Below are positions 8,956 to 17,555 of a stretch of 64,000 bases of DNA, in pieces. Within the stretch, counting starts at the first letter, position 1; each line of letters opens with the position of its first letter. The notes beneath the pieces are model-generated. The model saw nothing but the letters and a program-made list of their open reading frames with translations. It ran no database searches and was not told where the DNA came from. The position numbers were made by a program, and so were the translations under genes. The stretch spans positions 62,001 through 126,000 of the forward strand of contig JAEWQJ010000031.1 of assembly GCA_023399215.1 (NCBI GenBank), written 5' to 3'. This DNA comes from Methanobacteriota archaeon (lineage in GTDB: Archaea; Halobacteriota; Methanosarcinia; Methanosarcinales; Methanosarcinaceae).

Positions 8956-9744
8956 TTACTTTTTGTTCTTGCTATCTTCCTCTTCGATCTCGATCTCTTC
9001 AACGACTTCCATCAGTTTTTCCTTTATTTTTACTATAGCGTCAACAGCTTCACCGCCTACCTCAATAGGAGCCCGTTTCTCCAGGTCGGCCTGCATTAAC
9101 ATGGTGTCAAAGGGAATTTCTCCAAGTATCTGGATGCCCATCTCTTCAAGTTTATCGTTAACTTTTCCTGAGCCTCCTTTATTAATTACGGCAGCAAGGT
9201 GTTTTATCCCTATTTCGGAAGACAGCTTTTTTATTCTCTCAGCCGTTTCAAGCGATCTTGCTCCAGGCTCAACTACAATGATCATGAGGTCCATTCCTCT
9301 TGTAGTGCCCCTTCCGAGATGTTCGATCCCTGCTTCCATATCAAGGATCACTGCACTCTTATCCTTGAGCATAAGGTGCCTGAGAAGAGCCCTCAGGAAA
9401 GCCGAGGCCGGACACATGCATCCACTTCCTCCGCGGTCTACGGTACCCATAACAAGCATTCTGACTCCATCGGGTCCTATAACGCCATATTTGCTCGCAA
9501 TATCATCGACTTTAGGGTTGTAGACGAAAGCTCCGCCTGGGGCACCTGCCCTTTCCTGAATCAGGTCTTTGAATTCTGTCAGGGGCTTAGGGGGCTTTTC
9601 GACCCCAAGCGAAGATGCCAGGTTCATATCCGGGTCTGCATCTATTGCCAGTACCTCGTATCCGTCCCTTGCAAGCAGTCTGGCCAGAGTGCCTGAGAAA
9701 GTTGTTTTTCCAACGCCGCCTTTTCCGGTAATTGCTATTTTTAT
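8956..9744 (-). CDS. CooC-like P-loop ATPase with apparent AUA start
   Basis: A 262-residue MinD/NifH-superfamily ATPase. The N-terminus reads KIAITGKGGVGKTTFSGTLA (deviant Walker A), then AIDADPDMN, a GGSGCMCPAS segment with the CxC typical of CooC proteins, and DMEAGIEHLGRGT. CooC proteins deliver nickel to carbon monoxide dehydrogenase; no CODH gene is nearby, so the target here is inferred only. The only ATG in frame before the middle (9627) would remove the P-loop. Upstream of the P-loop the codons run TAA-TGT-TCA-GGG-GGA-ATC-CTC-ATA-AAA-ATA, so ATA at 9744-9742 stands where homologues have ATG. GGGGGA lies six bases before it. Acidic tail at the C-terminus. Confidence 0.85.
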   Translation of the reverse strand: MKIAITGKGGVGKTTFSGTLARLLARDGYEVLAIDADPDMNLASSLGVEKPPKPLTEFKDLIQERAGAPGGAFVYNPKVDDIASKYGVIGPDGVRMLVMGTVDRGGSGCMCPASAFLRALLRHLMLKDKSAVILDMEAGIEHLGRGTTRGMDLMIIVVEPGARSLETAERIKKLSSEIGIKHLAAVINKGGSGKVNDKLEEMGIQILGEIPFDTMLMQADLEKRAPIEVGGEAVDAIVKIKEKLMEVVEEIEIEEEDSKNKK

Positions 9745-10170
9745 GAGGATTCCCCCTGAACATTAATTTATATTTAAATGTTTTAGATCAACTATTAATT
9801 TAGCAGGATTATATGCACTTGAAAAACAAAATCAATTACGTCAAAGACTGTGGACTAAAGTCACGTTTTTACAGTTATAATGGTCTACTACAGTTAGTGG
9901 TCTGATGCTATTGATTTTTCAGTTCAACTGCGTAATTCCTATTTAGATTAATAGTTTTAATTCAGATTAACGATAGTAGTTTTCTAAGCAGGAATATAGT
10001 CATCAAGCTGTTTATACTTGTTCATTTATCCCTGGCTTCATCCCGTTATTCCTTAGAGAGTATTATTTAAAGTCTTTTCGTTTTATAAGAGTTAAAAAGA
10101 TATTTATTGAAGACTAAAGGATATTTTAAGGGATATAAAGAACAAATTTTCCAGGGAAGTAATTAATTAT

Positions 10171-10253
10171 CCTATTCAGTATCCTATTCAGTAGCTTATT
10201 CAGTAGCTTATTCAGTAGCTTATTCAGTATCCTATTCAGTAGCCATTCAGTAG
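10171..10253. repeat. Seven tandem 12-bp units
   Basis: Units of CCTATTCAGTAT, CCTATTCAGTAG or CTTATTCAGTAG run head to tail; the last copy is 11 bp. The array ends about ten bases past the asnB stop codon in the otherwise gene-free region 9745-10262. There are no unique spacers, so it is not a CRISPR array. Confidence 0.9.
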
Positions 10254-10262
10254 GGAACTCTT

Positions 10263-11729
10263 TTACCTGAATATGAAATCGAACCCTTCGTCTGCAGTAA
10301 TCTGTTTTAGGTACTTCTCGATATGGTTTCCTTCCCTTTTTGAAAATCCTGCCTCGCGGGCAAGCCTGTCAAGTACCTTTTGAACTCCTGTCCCATACTG
10401 GATTGCTTTCTTTTCTTTCCAGAGAAGTTCCGATGGAAGCAGGCCGCCTGCGGCTTTTCTCAGAATATATTTTCTTATATACAGGCCATCTCTTTTAAGG
10501 ACTTTAAGTTCCGGGCTGATTGCAAGCCCTGTTTTTATTACTTCCTTATCCAGAAAAGGCACCCTGAGCTCCACGGAGTTAGCCATGGTAACCATGTCGT
10601 CCCTCTCAAGGTTTATAGTTGAAATGTTTTTAAGGTCTGAGTAGATAGCTCTGTCAAGCATCTCGGGACCCTGCTCAAATAGGCCCTCGTGCCTGCTGTA
10701 ACCTCCAAAAAGTTCATCTGCACCCTGACCTGTGAGAAGGACTCGTTTTCCGTCTTCTTTTGCAGTTTTCGCTACAAAATAGAGTGGAAGCCCAATTGCA
10801 ATTTTCATAGGGTCCGTCGATTCCGTCGAATAGATCACATTTGGGATTGCAGCTTCGATTTCTTCGGGAGAAAGGAGATGGGTCTTGAGGGAATCTTCCA
10901 TGCCAGCAACTTCAGCCGCACGTTGAGCCTGGGCAAGATCATGGGAATCAGGAAGCCCGACAGCATAAAGGGAAATTGAAGGATCAATGTTTTTGGCAAG
11001 GGCAGCTAAAAAGGTACTGTCAATACCTCCTGAAAACGCAATTCCTGAAGTTTTTGTAAGCCTTATCTCTACAGCTTTTTCAAGGGCTGTCCTCAGACGG
11101 GAAGCAGCTTCGTGCTCTTCTGAGATTCTTTCTTGCGGAGGCTCAATTGTAAGGGATTTTTCTTCAAGCCTTCCATTTCTGATATCGAAAGACATGACTC
11201 TGCCAGGTGGAAAAGATTCTATCTGGTTCTTCTGGCTGGAAAAAGCTTTTTTTTCGGAGGCAAAAGCGATTTTAGGTTTTTCCCCTCCTTTTTCCAGGGA
11301 ATAAAATAGAGGTTTGACTCCTACAGGGTCTCTAGCGAGTACAAGTTCGTTATCCAGGGCATAGGCCAGAGCATAATCTCCATTTACTCTAGAAAGTACG
11401 GAAAAGACCCCATTTGTAGGCGTTTCTCCTTTCTTTATCTTTGTTTCTATGAGGGCAAAAAGCACTTCAGTGTCTGAATCGGTTTTTATACCCTGTTCGA
11501 CTGCAAGTTCCCTGAAATTGAAAATTTCTCCATTGAGTACCAGAGCCCCTTTTCCAACCAGAGGCTGAAGCATGTCGCCTGTGATTTTAAGCAGGGTATT
11601 TCCTATACTCAGTCCTTTAGCCTGATAGGTTCCGCAAGCATCGGGTCCTCTGTGCCCCAGGGCTGCAAGCATTCTTTTTACTTCTTCATTTGCATCAGGA
11701 GTTCCTGCTGCTCCTGCTATTCCGCACAT
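10263..11729 (-). CDS. asnB: Asparagine synthase (glutamine-hydrolysing)
   Basis: The protein of 488 residues starts MCGIAGAAG, which places the catalytic Cys at position 2 after Met removal; GGAG lies five bases upstream of ATG 11729. A longer frame to 11765 would bury that Cys and is rejected. The N-terminal glutaminase domain (1 to about 170) has NGEIFNFREL. The synthetase domain has the ATP-binding SGGIDSTFLA and GADELFGGYSRH. It converts aspartate, glutamine and ATP to asparagine in the cytoplasm. It is shorter than bacterial AsnB (about 550), as usual in archaea. It appears to be a single-gene unit. Confidence 0.93.
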   Translation of the reverse strand: MCGIAGAAGTPDANEEVKRMLAALGHRGPDACGTYQAKGLSIGNTLLKITGDMLQPLVGKGALVLNGEIFNFRELAVEQGIKTDSDTEVLFALIETKIKKGETPTNGVFSVLSRVNGDYALAYALDNELVLARDPVGVKPLFYSLEKGGEKPKIAFASEKKAFSSQKNQIESFPPGRVMSFDIRNGRLEEKSLTIEPPQERISEEHEAASRLRTALEKAVEIRLTKTSGIAFSGGIDSTFLAALAKNIDPSISLYAVGLPDSHDLAQAQRAAEVAGMEDSLKTHLLSPEEIEAAIPNVIYSTESTDPMKIAIGLPLYFVAKTAKEDGKRVLLTGQGADELFGGYSRHEGLFEQGPEMLDRAIYSDLKNISTINLERDDMVTMANSVELRVPFLDKEVIKTGLAISPELKVLKRDGLYIRKYILRKAAGGLLPSELLWKEKKAIQYGTGVQKVLDRLAREAGFSKREGNHIEKYLKQITADEGFDFIFR

Positions 11730-12030
11730 GTTTACTCCTTTTTTCGTTATTTTCGGTGTATACACGCACTCTATCTCTATTTATCATTTTTCCATTTTAA
11801 AAAGGACATACCTAATCCGGAATGGTAAAAGCTGTGAATTTAAGAGAATTAAAAATTGCAAATTAAATAACAGTTGAAATTACTGATTCAAGAATGGTCA
11901 GAATTACTGATTAAGGAATAGTCCGGGTTGCAATATGATCAAAATTATTGATTCGGGAGTAATCAAAACTATTGATCCAAGAATGTTCAGGGCTGCAATT
12001 TAAAAAAGAAAGATTCGTTTTTTTCAATTT

Positions 12031-12171
12031 TTAGGTTCTGGCCTTTGTCCTAACCTCATATGGAGATTCTTCCCTTACTACTTCTATTGCATATACTGTA
12101 TATCCTTTCAGGGCGGCAAAAGGGGTTATTGAGCTTTTTTCGTTTCCTATCCAGATTGAGTTTGCGCAGTA
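12031..12171 (-). pseudogene. C-terminal remnant of an unknown protein
   Basis: A minus-strand frame of 46 codons reads ANSIWIGNEKSSITPFAALK, then YTVYAIEVVREESPYEVRTK and stops at TAA 12031. It reads like the end of a real protein (balanced hydrophobic and charged residues), but there is no start, and upstream bases lose coding character. The rest of 11730-12473 is gene-free; 11880-12000 holds degenerate repeats of a motif like ATTACTGATTCAAGAATGGTCA. The parent family is not recognised. Confidence 0.4.
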
Positions 12172-12473
12172 AATACAGCAGCAACGAGTAAGATATAAGT
12201 TATTTTCTGGTTGTAGGCGCTGCAGCAGTTATTTCCTCGCAGGACTCCATATTTGCAGAGGACAACTGTCTTGTAAGGTGCAATTCCTATGCAAAGCTGT
12301 TATAGTTGTGTTTCTGGCTGTTCAGCGCATTGAAATGCAGAATTTCATCTCATTTAACATTTGCCTTGCCTTGTATGCTATTAATACTTTCTACAGAGCT
12401 TGTTTATCTACTCCAAGGTACTGGTCTAGACGGACTGAAAGTGCTTTGAAACAAGCTCAACTATAAACATCGG

Positions 12474-13433
12474 TTACATACAACCCTGACAACTGGAACA
12501 GTCGTCGCATGATTTTGTTTCCATATAGTTACCGCGCATGATTAAGAACGCACATTCAGCTATCTTGTAGCTAGCTGTTTTGGCATCATTGTAGTCGTTT
12601 GCTCTGGCATCACCAATGCTTACGGTATCATCATCAAAGATCAATTTAATCGGCACTTTTTCAAATTCAGTTGTCAGGCCCGGCCTTAACGTTGGGAAAA
12701 TTATTTCCTTTTCACCGGTTTTTTTCCGGACTGTAATAATATCGAAAGTAGTGAGAGAAGTTAATCTGCCTCTTTCGTCAAAACATACGGAGTTTTTATC
12801 CGCATCAATGCCAAGTGCATCCGCATCATATGCATTTATTGAGCCAATAGGGGTTTCAATCGGGAATGGTTCTGCAGGTTCTACAGATTCTATACTCCCA
12901 TCTTCAAAAAGTTTAAACCCTACTCGAACTGGCATTTTTCCTGCAGGCGTGTCAATTATGATTCGTTCATTCGGCCACAAAATCAGGCTTCTGACTTTTC
13001 CGTCCGGATAAAACCGCAATCCTATTATTTTTGCATAAAAGTCCCCAAACGGGAATGAAAAATGGAATTTTTGTGCAAGTTCGCCTTCTTCTTCCTCTGA
13101 CCAGAAACCGCTGATCTGGCCGTTTAGAGGGAACAAACTATTGATTGATCCATCTTCAAAAAAAGTAACCAGCTCGGCCGGAAATGTTCCTCTTGGTGTG
13201 CTTATTTCAGTCTGCTGCTCTAATGAGATATTTTTAACTTTCCCACTTTTGTAGAAAGACAATACTGCTAACTGCTTTCTTCGAAATCCTGGATCACTAT
13301 ATTGTGGAACAAGATCTCCGTACTTTGTGTGAATTAAATTATACTCTTCAAGCTTACAGTCCTTCAGTTCGCCGCCATCATATGTGGTAAAGCTCGTTAT
13401 TCCTTTGAGTCCACTTGTTTCAACAGCTAACAT
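12474..13433 (-). CDS. Unknown protein with beta-hairpin repeats and CX2CX2CX2C tail, in vanadium island
   Basis: Not recognised as a characterised family. The 319-residue protein is soluble, without signal peptide. It contains repeated strands of the type F-x-x-D-G-x-x-x-S-L (about 60-70, 91-100, 141-150, 176-185, 218-228), often followed by a TP(R/A)G(T/K)-P segment, giving a MORN-like beta pattern. The last eleven residues are CDDCSSCQGCM: four Cys at 309, 312, 315 and 318, spaced by two, suited to bind a metal or Fe-S cluster. ATG 13433 has GGATGAT upstream. Its promoter is a near copy of that of the downstream-facing FecB-like gene at 14950 and carries a ModE-like box (13558-13581). This ties its expression to metal supply; a vanadium-handling role is inference. 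Confidence 0.75.
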   Translation of the reverse strand: MLAVETSGLKGITSFTTYDGGELKDCKLEEYNLIHTKYGDLVPQYSDPGFRRKQLAVLSFYKSGKVKNISLEQQTEISTPRGTFPAELVTFFEDGSINSLFPLNGQISGFWSEEEEGELAQKFHFSFPFGDFYAKIIGLRFYPDGKVRSLILWPNERIIIDTPAGKMPVRVGFKLFEDGSIESVEPAEPFPIETPIGSINAYDADALGIDADKNSVCFDERGRLTSLTTFDIITVRKKTGEKEIIFPTLRPGLTTEFEKVPIKLIFDDDTVSIGDARANDYNDAKTASYKIAECAFLIMRGNYMETKSCDDCSSCQGCM

Positions 13434-13487
13434 TATTTATCATCCTGGGTTAAAAACGAATCAAGTTCTTAGCTTTACATCTTTGAG

Positions 13488-13740
13488 GAGTCTATCCCAA
13501 AACTTACTATTTACTTCTCTGGATACTACTTCTAAATTTCATACCACCGTTAATATGCGATATGTTCTCTCTGATATAACAAAAAGTATATTTAACTAAT
13601 ACAGAAATCAATTACCTATTATCTAATATATATAATTATTTCCTAAACTAATCTTTCAAGTTTTCAGTTGAAATATCTTATTCAAAAGGAAACTATGAAA
13701 ATCAGTCACAAAAAAGAGATGACGGCAGAATCAAAAATCA
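13488..13740. repeat. Duplicated promoter region, copy A
   Basis: This stretch is a diverged copy of 14975-15232, in the same orientation. Both begin with GAGTC(T/C)ATCCCAAAACTTAC, contain a ModE-like box, share AATACAGAAATCAATTACC and TTTCAAGTTTTCAGTTGAAA, and end with an AGGAA-type ribosome binding site followed by an ATG and a short peptide start that goes nowhere in copy A. It supplies the promoter of the minus-strand gene ending at 12474. Confidence 0.85.
13558..13581 (-). promoter_or_regulatory. ModE-like box A
   Basis: CGATATGT-N8-ATATAACA, a 24-bp imperfect palindrome. On the minus strand a TATA-like TTAAATATAC (13595-13586) lies four bases before it, so the box covers the region between TATA and the expected transcription start of the gene at 13433. 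A bound protein there should repress. Confidence 0.65.
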
Positions 13741-13756
13741 AAGTTGCACTGGCGCA

Positions 13757-13779
13757 CCCCGCTGCAAGCTAGCGGGGTA
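13757..13779. terminator. Perfect hairpin downstream of the FecB-like gene
   Basis: ACCCCGCT (13757-13764) pairs with AGCGGGGT (13772-13779) around a 7-base loop. It lies about 35 bases past the stop of the minus-strand gene 14950-13814, with T-rich sequence further on. A terminator or mRNA 3'-end structure is likely; a dispersed repeat is the alternative. Confidence 0.5.
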
Positions 13780-13813
13780 TTCGAATGAAATCAATTTGTC
13801 TGACTGATTTTGA

Positions 13814-14950
13814 TTAATTTGTCTGACTGATTTGATCGTTTGTCACGTTATTATCAAGATATACTTTTGAATAAAATGTTTTTACCTCTTTGTCCAGGTC
13901 AATTTTCACTTTATCCGGATAAAGCACTTTTGCGGTCCACAAAAGTCCCATCAGTGATTGTGTCCGGTCAAGCATCTCGTATTTTGTAGATGCGTAAACG
14001 CGCTTATTCTTTACGGCAGCAATATCTTTCCAGGCGTCTTTCGAGAGAATTTCATCACGACCTTTCGCAGTTTTAGTAATAATAACATCTGGATTCCACT
14101 GATAGATTTGTTCCAGTGAGACCTGGATTTCTTCACTTGTATTGGTCGATTCCATTTGCGGATTTGCTTCCATGAAGCTTATGCCTCCCGCCAAACTGAT
14201 GATAGACGCCATAATGGTTCTGGACCCAACCGTCTTGGTGACATCTGGTTGCGCATAATATACTTTGAGCTTATCACTTTCATTAATTTTCGAGGTTTGA
14301 TCGGTAACCTTTTTGATGGTTTCATCCCAGTAATCCCCAAGCTCGTTTCCTTCTTTTTCATTTCCAACAATTTTACCGATTAATCTCCATGAATCTGCAA
14401 TCTCTTCAAGCGTATCTTTTGACGCAGCAATGAATGGAATGCCAACTTTTTTTTGTTCTGATTCAATTTTCGTATCCTTTGTTAACGTTATTACTACTTG
14501 TGGACTGACTGCCAAAAGATCTTCTATGTTCATGTCACTGTGGAATTCTCCATTAATCGGAAGAGCCAGCAGCCTCTTTTCTTCATCAGCTGACATAAAT
14601 TCTAGTCGTTCAGTAAACTGCTTGTCCGCACTCACAAGCTTTTCCGGCGCCAGCCTCCATACCATTTGGCACGGTATCGGATGTAACACTGAAATCCTGG
14701 TAATATCAGCAGGCAAAGTGATTTTTCTACCTGCTAAATCGGTAATTACCCGAGTATCTGACACTACAGTATCCGACATTGTTGTTTCTTGCTCAATATT
14801 TGTTGCAGCAGTTATCTCAGCTTTGGGATTTGATGTCGTATCCATAACATCGTTTGTTTTCTGTGAACATCCACTTACAAGAAGTATGGATAGTGTTATT
14901 ACCAGACACAGCACGATAAGCAAACTTAATGGACTTTTTTTTGTTCTCAT
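13814..14950 (-). CDS. FecB/BtuF-like substrate-binding lipoprotein
   Basis: A 378-residue class III periplasmic-binding protein. The N-terminal hydrophobic segment ends in a lipobox (VSGC, Cys28), so the mature protein is anchored outside the membrane. The domain starts near RVITDLAGRKITLPADITRI and ends with MGLLWTAKVLYPDKVKIDLD, both typical of iron-siderophore and cobalamin binders. Ribosome binding site GGGAT lies before ATG 14950. It is divergent from the permease gene at 15635, which is its likely partner. Its promoter contains a ModE-like box. The vanadium context suggests that it binds vanadate or a vanadium complex; the family usually binds siderophores or corrinoids, so this is inference. 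Confidence 0.85.
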   Translation of the reverse strand: MRTKKSPLSLLIVLCLVITLSILLVSGCSQKTNDVMDTTSNPKAEITAATNIEQETTMSDTVVSDTRVITDLAGRKITLPADITRISVLHPIPCQMVWRLAPEKLVSADKQFTERLEFMSADEEKRLLALPINGEFHSDMNIEDLLAVSPQVVITLTKDTKIESEQKKVGIPFIAASKDTLEEIADSWRLIGKIVGNEKEGNELGDYWDETIKKVTDQTSKINESDKLKVYYAQPDVTKTVGSRTIMASIISLAGGISFMEANPQMESTNTSEEIQVSLEQIYQWNPDVIITKTAKGRDEILSKDAWKDIAAVKNKRVYASTKYEMLDRTQSLMGLLWTAKVLYPDKVKIDLDKEVKTFYSKVYLDNNVTNDQISQTN

Positions 14951-14974
14951 CTTGATATCCCTTCAATATTTTTT

Positions 14975-15232
14975 GAGTCCATCCCAAAACTTACGATTTA
15001 CTTCTTTGGATACTAATTTTAAATTTCATGCTACAGTTAGTATGTTATATGTTCTACAGGACATAACAAATATTATCTTTAATTAATACAGAAATCAATT
15101 ACCGATTATCTCATATATATAGTTATTTCATAAATTGACCTTTCAAGTTTTCAGTTGAAATATGCTATTCAGAAGGAAGATATGAATAAATCACAAAAAA
15201 GAAATGGCTGCAGGGATCAAAAGCAAAAAAGA
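14975..15232. repeat. Duplicated promoter region, copy B
   Basis: Partner of 13488-13740. It forms the upstream region of the FecB-like lipoprotein gene at 14950. Its far end contains GAAGGAAGAT followed by ATGAATAAATCACAA on the plus strand, matching ATGAAAATCAGTCACAA in copy A; both look like the 5' end of a vanished divergent gene. Confidence 0.85.
15045..15068 (-). promoter_or_regulatory. ModE-like box B
   Basis: TTATATGT-N8-ACATAACA. The core TATGT-N8-ACATA is perfect, although the outer CG of the left half is missing. On the minus strand an AT-rich TATA-like stretch (15080-15069) directly precedes it. It controls the FecB-like lipoprotein gene starting at 14950, about 95 bases away. 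Confidence 0.6.
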
Positions 15233-15391
15233 GATAGCAGCCGGATTAAAAAAGAACATCCCTTTCCAACTGAGGTGCTTCTTTTAACTCTTTTTTATTC
15301 GCTCGAAGGCACGGTAAGAAAGCGAGTTCATAGCAAACTATTTATACTATTGTATAGGAAATTGATTACTGCTATTTTAGCATATATAATT

Positions 15392-15415
15392 TGTTATGTT
15401 TAATCAAACATAACG
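15392..15415 (+). promoter_or_regulatory. ModE-like box C with TATA box
   Basis: TGTTATGT-N8-ACATAACG; nearly perfect palindrome. TATA box CATATATAAT at 15381-15390 ends one base before it, so a bound regulator would block initiation of the transporter and homocitrate synthase operon that begins at 15635. About 220 bases of leader follow. Confidence 0.7.
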
Positions 15416-15634
15416 CCTACGAAAAGTTCAAAGAAATTCAAATTGAGAAATAAACAGTATAGGAGAAATCAAAATAAAACACCAAAATAAAACACACAAA
15501 ATTCACATAGTCAAATAGAAAACCAGTAGTTGAAGCCTCAAACTAGCTACAATTTGAACTCAATGAGCAAGCTTGAAAAAGATACTCCGAAAGAAAACAC
15601 GGATAATTTGTAAACGTTTGGTGTGGAAAGAATA

Positions 15635-16666
15635 ATGGATAGGCGAATAAACAGGGAAACCATTAGAAATATATCTTTAACAACCACATTGATTGTACTC
15701 CCAATACTTTTGTTTTTTGGATCTTTTATGATTGGCAGATATCCAGTATCTCCTATGGAGGTCATACTGGCTATTGTATCGGTTTTTGCGCCTATCACCA
15801 CAAATTTGGATTCAACCATTTATACAGTAGTTTGGGATATACGTCTGCCACGTATAATAGCTGCGATGATTGTGGGTGCGGCCCTCTCAATCTCAGGGGC
15901 TTCTTTTCAGGGAACCTTCCAGAACCCACTGGTCTCTCCAGATATCCTGGGTGTCTCATCAGGTGCAGGTTTCGGAGCTGCAATAGCTATTTTGTTCAGT
16001 TTTTCCGCAGTAATGATTCAGGCTACAGCCTTTTTATTCGGTCTCGTTGCAGTTATCCTCACTTACTCTCTCAGCAAAAGACTTAGGGGTAATACTATTT
16101 TGGTGATGGTATTGGGAGGGATAGCTATCGCAGCACTCTTTTCTGCTCTCATTTCGTGTATCAAATACCTTGCAGATCCTGACAGCAAACTGCCAGAAAT
16201 AGTATACTGGCTTATGGGTAGCCTCTCTGCAGTTAACAGTAACAGCGTCTTGATGATAGTAGGGCCTGCTCTGATCGGATTTACAGCACTACTGCTTATT
16301 GGATGGAGAATTAACGTTCTTTCAATGGGAGACGATGAAGCGCGTTCACTGGGCGTAAACACAGAAAAAATGAGATTGCTGGTAATTTTTTGCTGTACGT
16401 TCTTAACAGCCTCCGCTGTAAGCATAAGTGGCATCATTGGCTGGGTGGGTCTTGTAATACCTCACGCAGCCAGGATGATCGTGGGCCCGGATCACAGAAA
16501 GCTTTTGCCTGCAAGCATTTCACTGGGGGCTACTTTCCTTCTGCTGGTTGATGATGTGTGCAGAACAGCCACATCCATTGAAGTTCCTCTGGGAATACTA
16601 ACAGCCATAATAGGAGCACCCGTTTTCATATACTTACTCCAAAAAGGCTACGAGGGATGGTCATGA
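15635..16666 (+). CDS. FecCD/BtuC-type ABC transporter permease
   Basis: A membrane protein of 343 residues with about ten hydrophobic segments. It has the family signatures RLPRIIAAMIVGAALSISGA, QNPLVSPDILGVSSGAGFGA, and GIIGWVGLVIPHAARMIVGP, the last being the coupling helix region that contacts the ATPase. It forms the homodimeric channel of importers for iron-siderophores, haem or cobalamin. ATG 15635 is preferred; GTG 15623 in the same frame is possible. It overlaps the ATPase gene by ATGA at 16663 and belongs to the operon driven from ModE-like box C, so the substrate may be a vanadium species. Confidence 0.9.
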   Translation: MDRRINRETIRNISLTTTLIVLPILLFFGSFMIGRYPVSPMEVILAIVSVFAPITTNLDSTIYTVVWDIRLPRIIAAMIVGAALSISGASFQGTFQNPLVSPDILGVSSGAGFGAAIAILFSFSAVMIQATAFLFGLVAVILTYSLSKRLRGNTILVMVLGGIAIAALFSALISCIKYLADPDSKLPEIVYWLMGSLSAVNSNSVLMIVGPALIGFTALLLIGWRINVLSMGDDEARSLGVNTEKMRLLVIFCCTFLTASAVSISGIIGWVGLVIPHAARMIVGPDHRKLLPASISLGATFLLLVDDVCRTATSIEVPLGILTAIIGAPVFIYLLQKGYEGWS

Positions 16667-17472
16667 GCAATATTATGGATATTAGGGATGCAGAGTTCTC
16701 TTACAACGGAAAGAAAGACGTCTTCAAAAACGTGAACCTCTCAGTTGAGAAGGGGGACGTCTTATGTATTCTGGGGCCTAACGGAACCGGAAAATCGACT
16801 TTAATCAAATGTATGAACAGCCTGCTTAAACTGAAAAGCGGCGAGATATTACTGAAAAATAAGAGTATTTATTCAATGAAAGAAACCGAACTTGCAAAAA
16901 TCATTGGATATATCCCGCAATCAAATAGTTCAATTTTTGCGTTTTCAGTTCTCGATATAGTTCTGATGGGCAGAACTCCACATTTGAGTTTAACATCTGT
17001 TCCTGGTAAAAATGATTACAAAATTGCTGAAAAGGCTCTGGAAGGTCTTGGAATCTTACATCTAAAAAATAAAATATACACTGAGATCAGTGGTGGTGAA
17101 AGACAGCTTGTTTTAATGGCAAGAGCAATAGCTCAACAGCCCGAAATCCTCCTCCTCGACGAACCAACTTCCCATCTGGATTTTGGAAACCAGATACGAA
17201 CGCTCAAAGTCATAAAAGAATTGTCTAACACTGGACTATCGGTTGTAATGACTTCACATTTTCCAGATCATGCCTTCTTATCCTGTAATAAGGTAGCTAT
17301 CATGAATCAGGGCACAATTATGGAAATAGGAAAACCGGAAATTGTTGTCACTGAACATAATATGAAACAGGCCTATGGAGTAGATGTCAAAATTCTAGAT
17401 GTAAATGAGCATAGAAGGGCATGCATACCTATGCAAATACAACAACAGCATGTGGATGCAGGATTTTCCTGA
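16663..17472 (+). CDS. ABC transporter ATPase, FecE/BtuD type
   Basis: A 269-residue ATPase with Walker A GPNGTGKST, Q-loop YIPQSNSSIFAF, signature ISGGERQ and Walker B ILLLDEPTSHLD. It powers import by the permease encoded just upstream. ATG 16663 overlaps the permease stop (ATGA) and has GAGGGAT before it; the in-frame ATG at 16657 is less likely. The tail of about 25 residues after the ATPase core (MQIQQQHVDAGFS) is rich in Gln. It is followed after 83 bases by the first half of homocitrate synthase, so uptake and cofactor organic ligand are probably co-transcribed. Confidence 0.92.
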   Translation: MSNIMDIRDAEFSYNGKKDVFKNVNLSVEKGDVLCILGPNGTGKSTLIKCMNSLLKLKSGEILLKNKSIYSMKETELAKIIGYIPQSNSSIFAFSVLDIVLMGRTPHLSLTSVPGKNDYKIAEKALEGLGILHLKNKIYTEISGGERQLVLMARAIAQQPEILLLDEPTSHLDFGNQIRTLKVIKELSNTGLSVVMTSHFPDHAFLSCNKVAIMNQGTIMEIGKPEIVVTEHNMKQAYGVDVKILDVNEHRRACIPMQIQQQHVDAGFS

Positions 17473-17555
17473 CTTTTGAAAGATTAAAGTTTCTTATTTA
17501 CTCACTTAACCAAATATCAATCCAGGTTAAATTACATATCGGGAAAGGAATTGAA

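Noticed and set aside
10171..10253. CRISPR array
   Set aside because: Units of 12 bp without spacers and no cas genes nearby.
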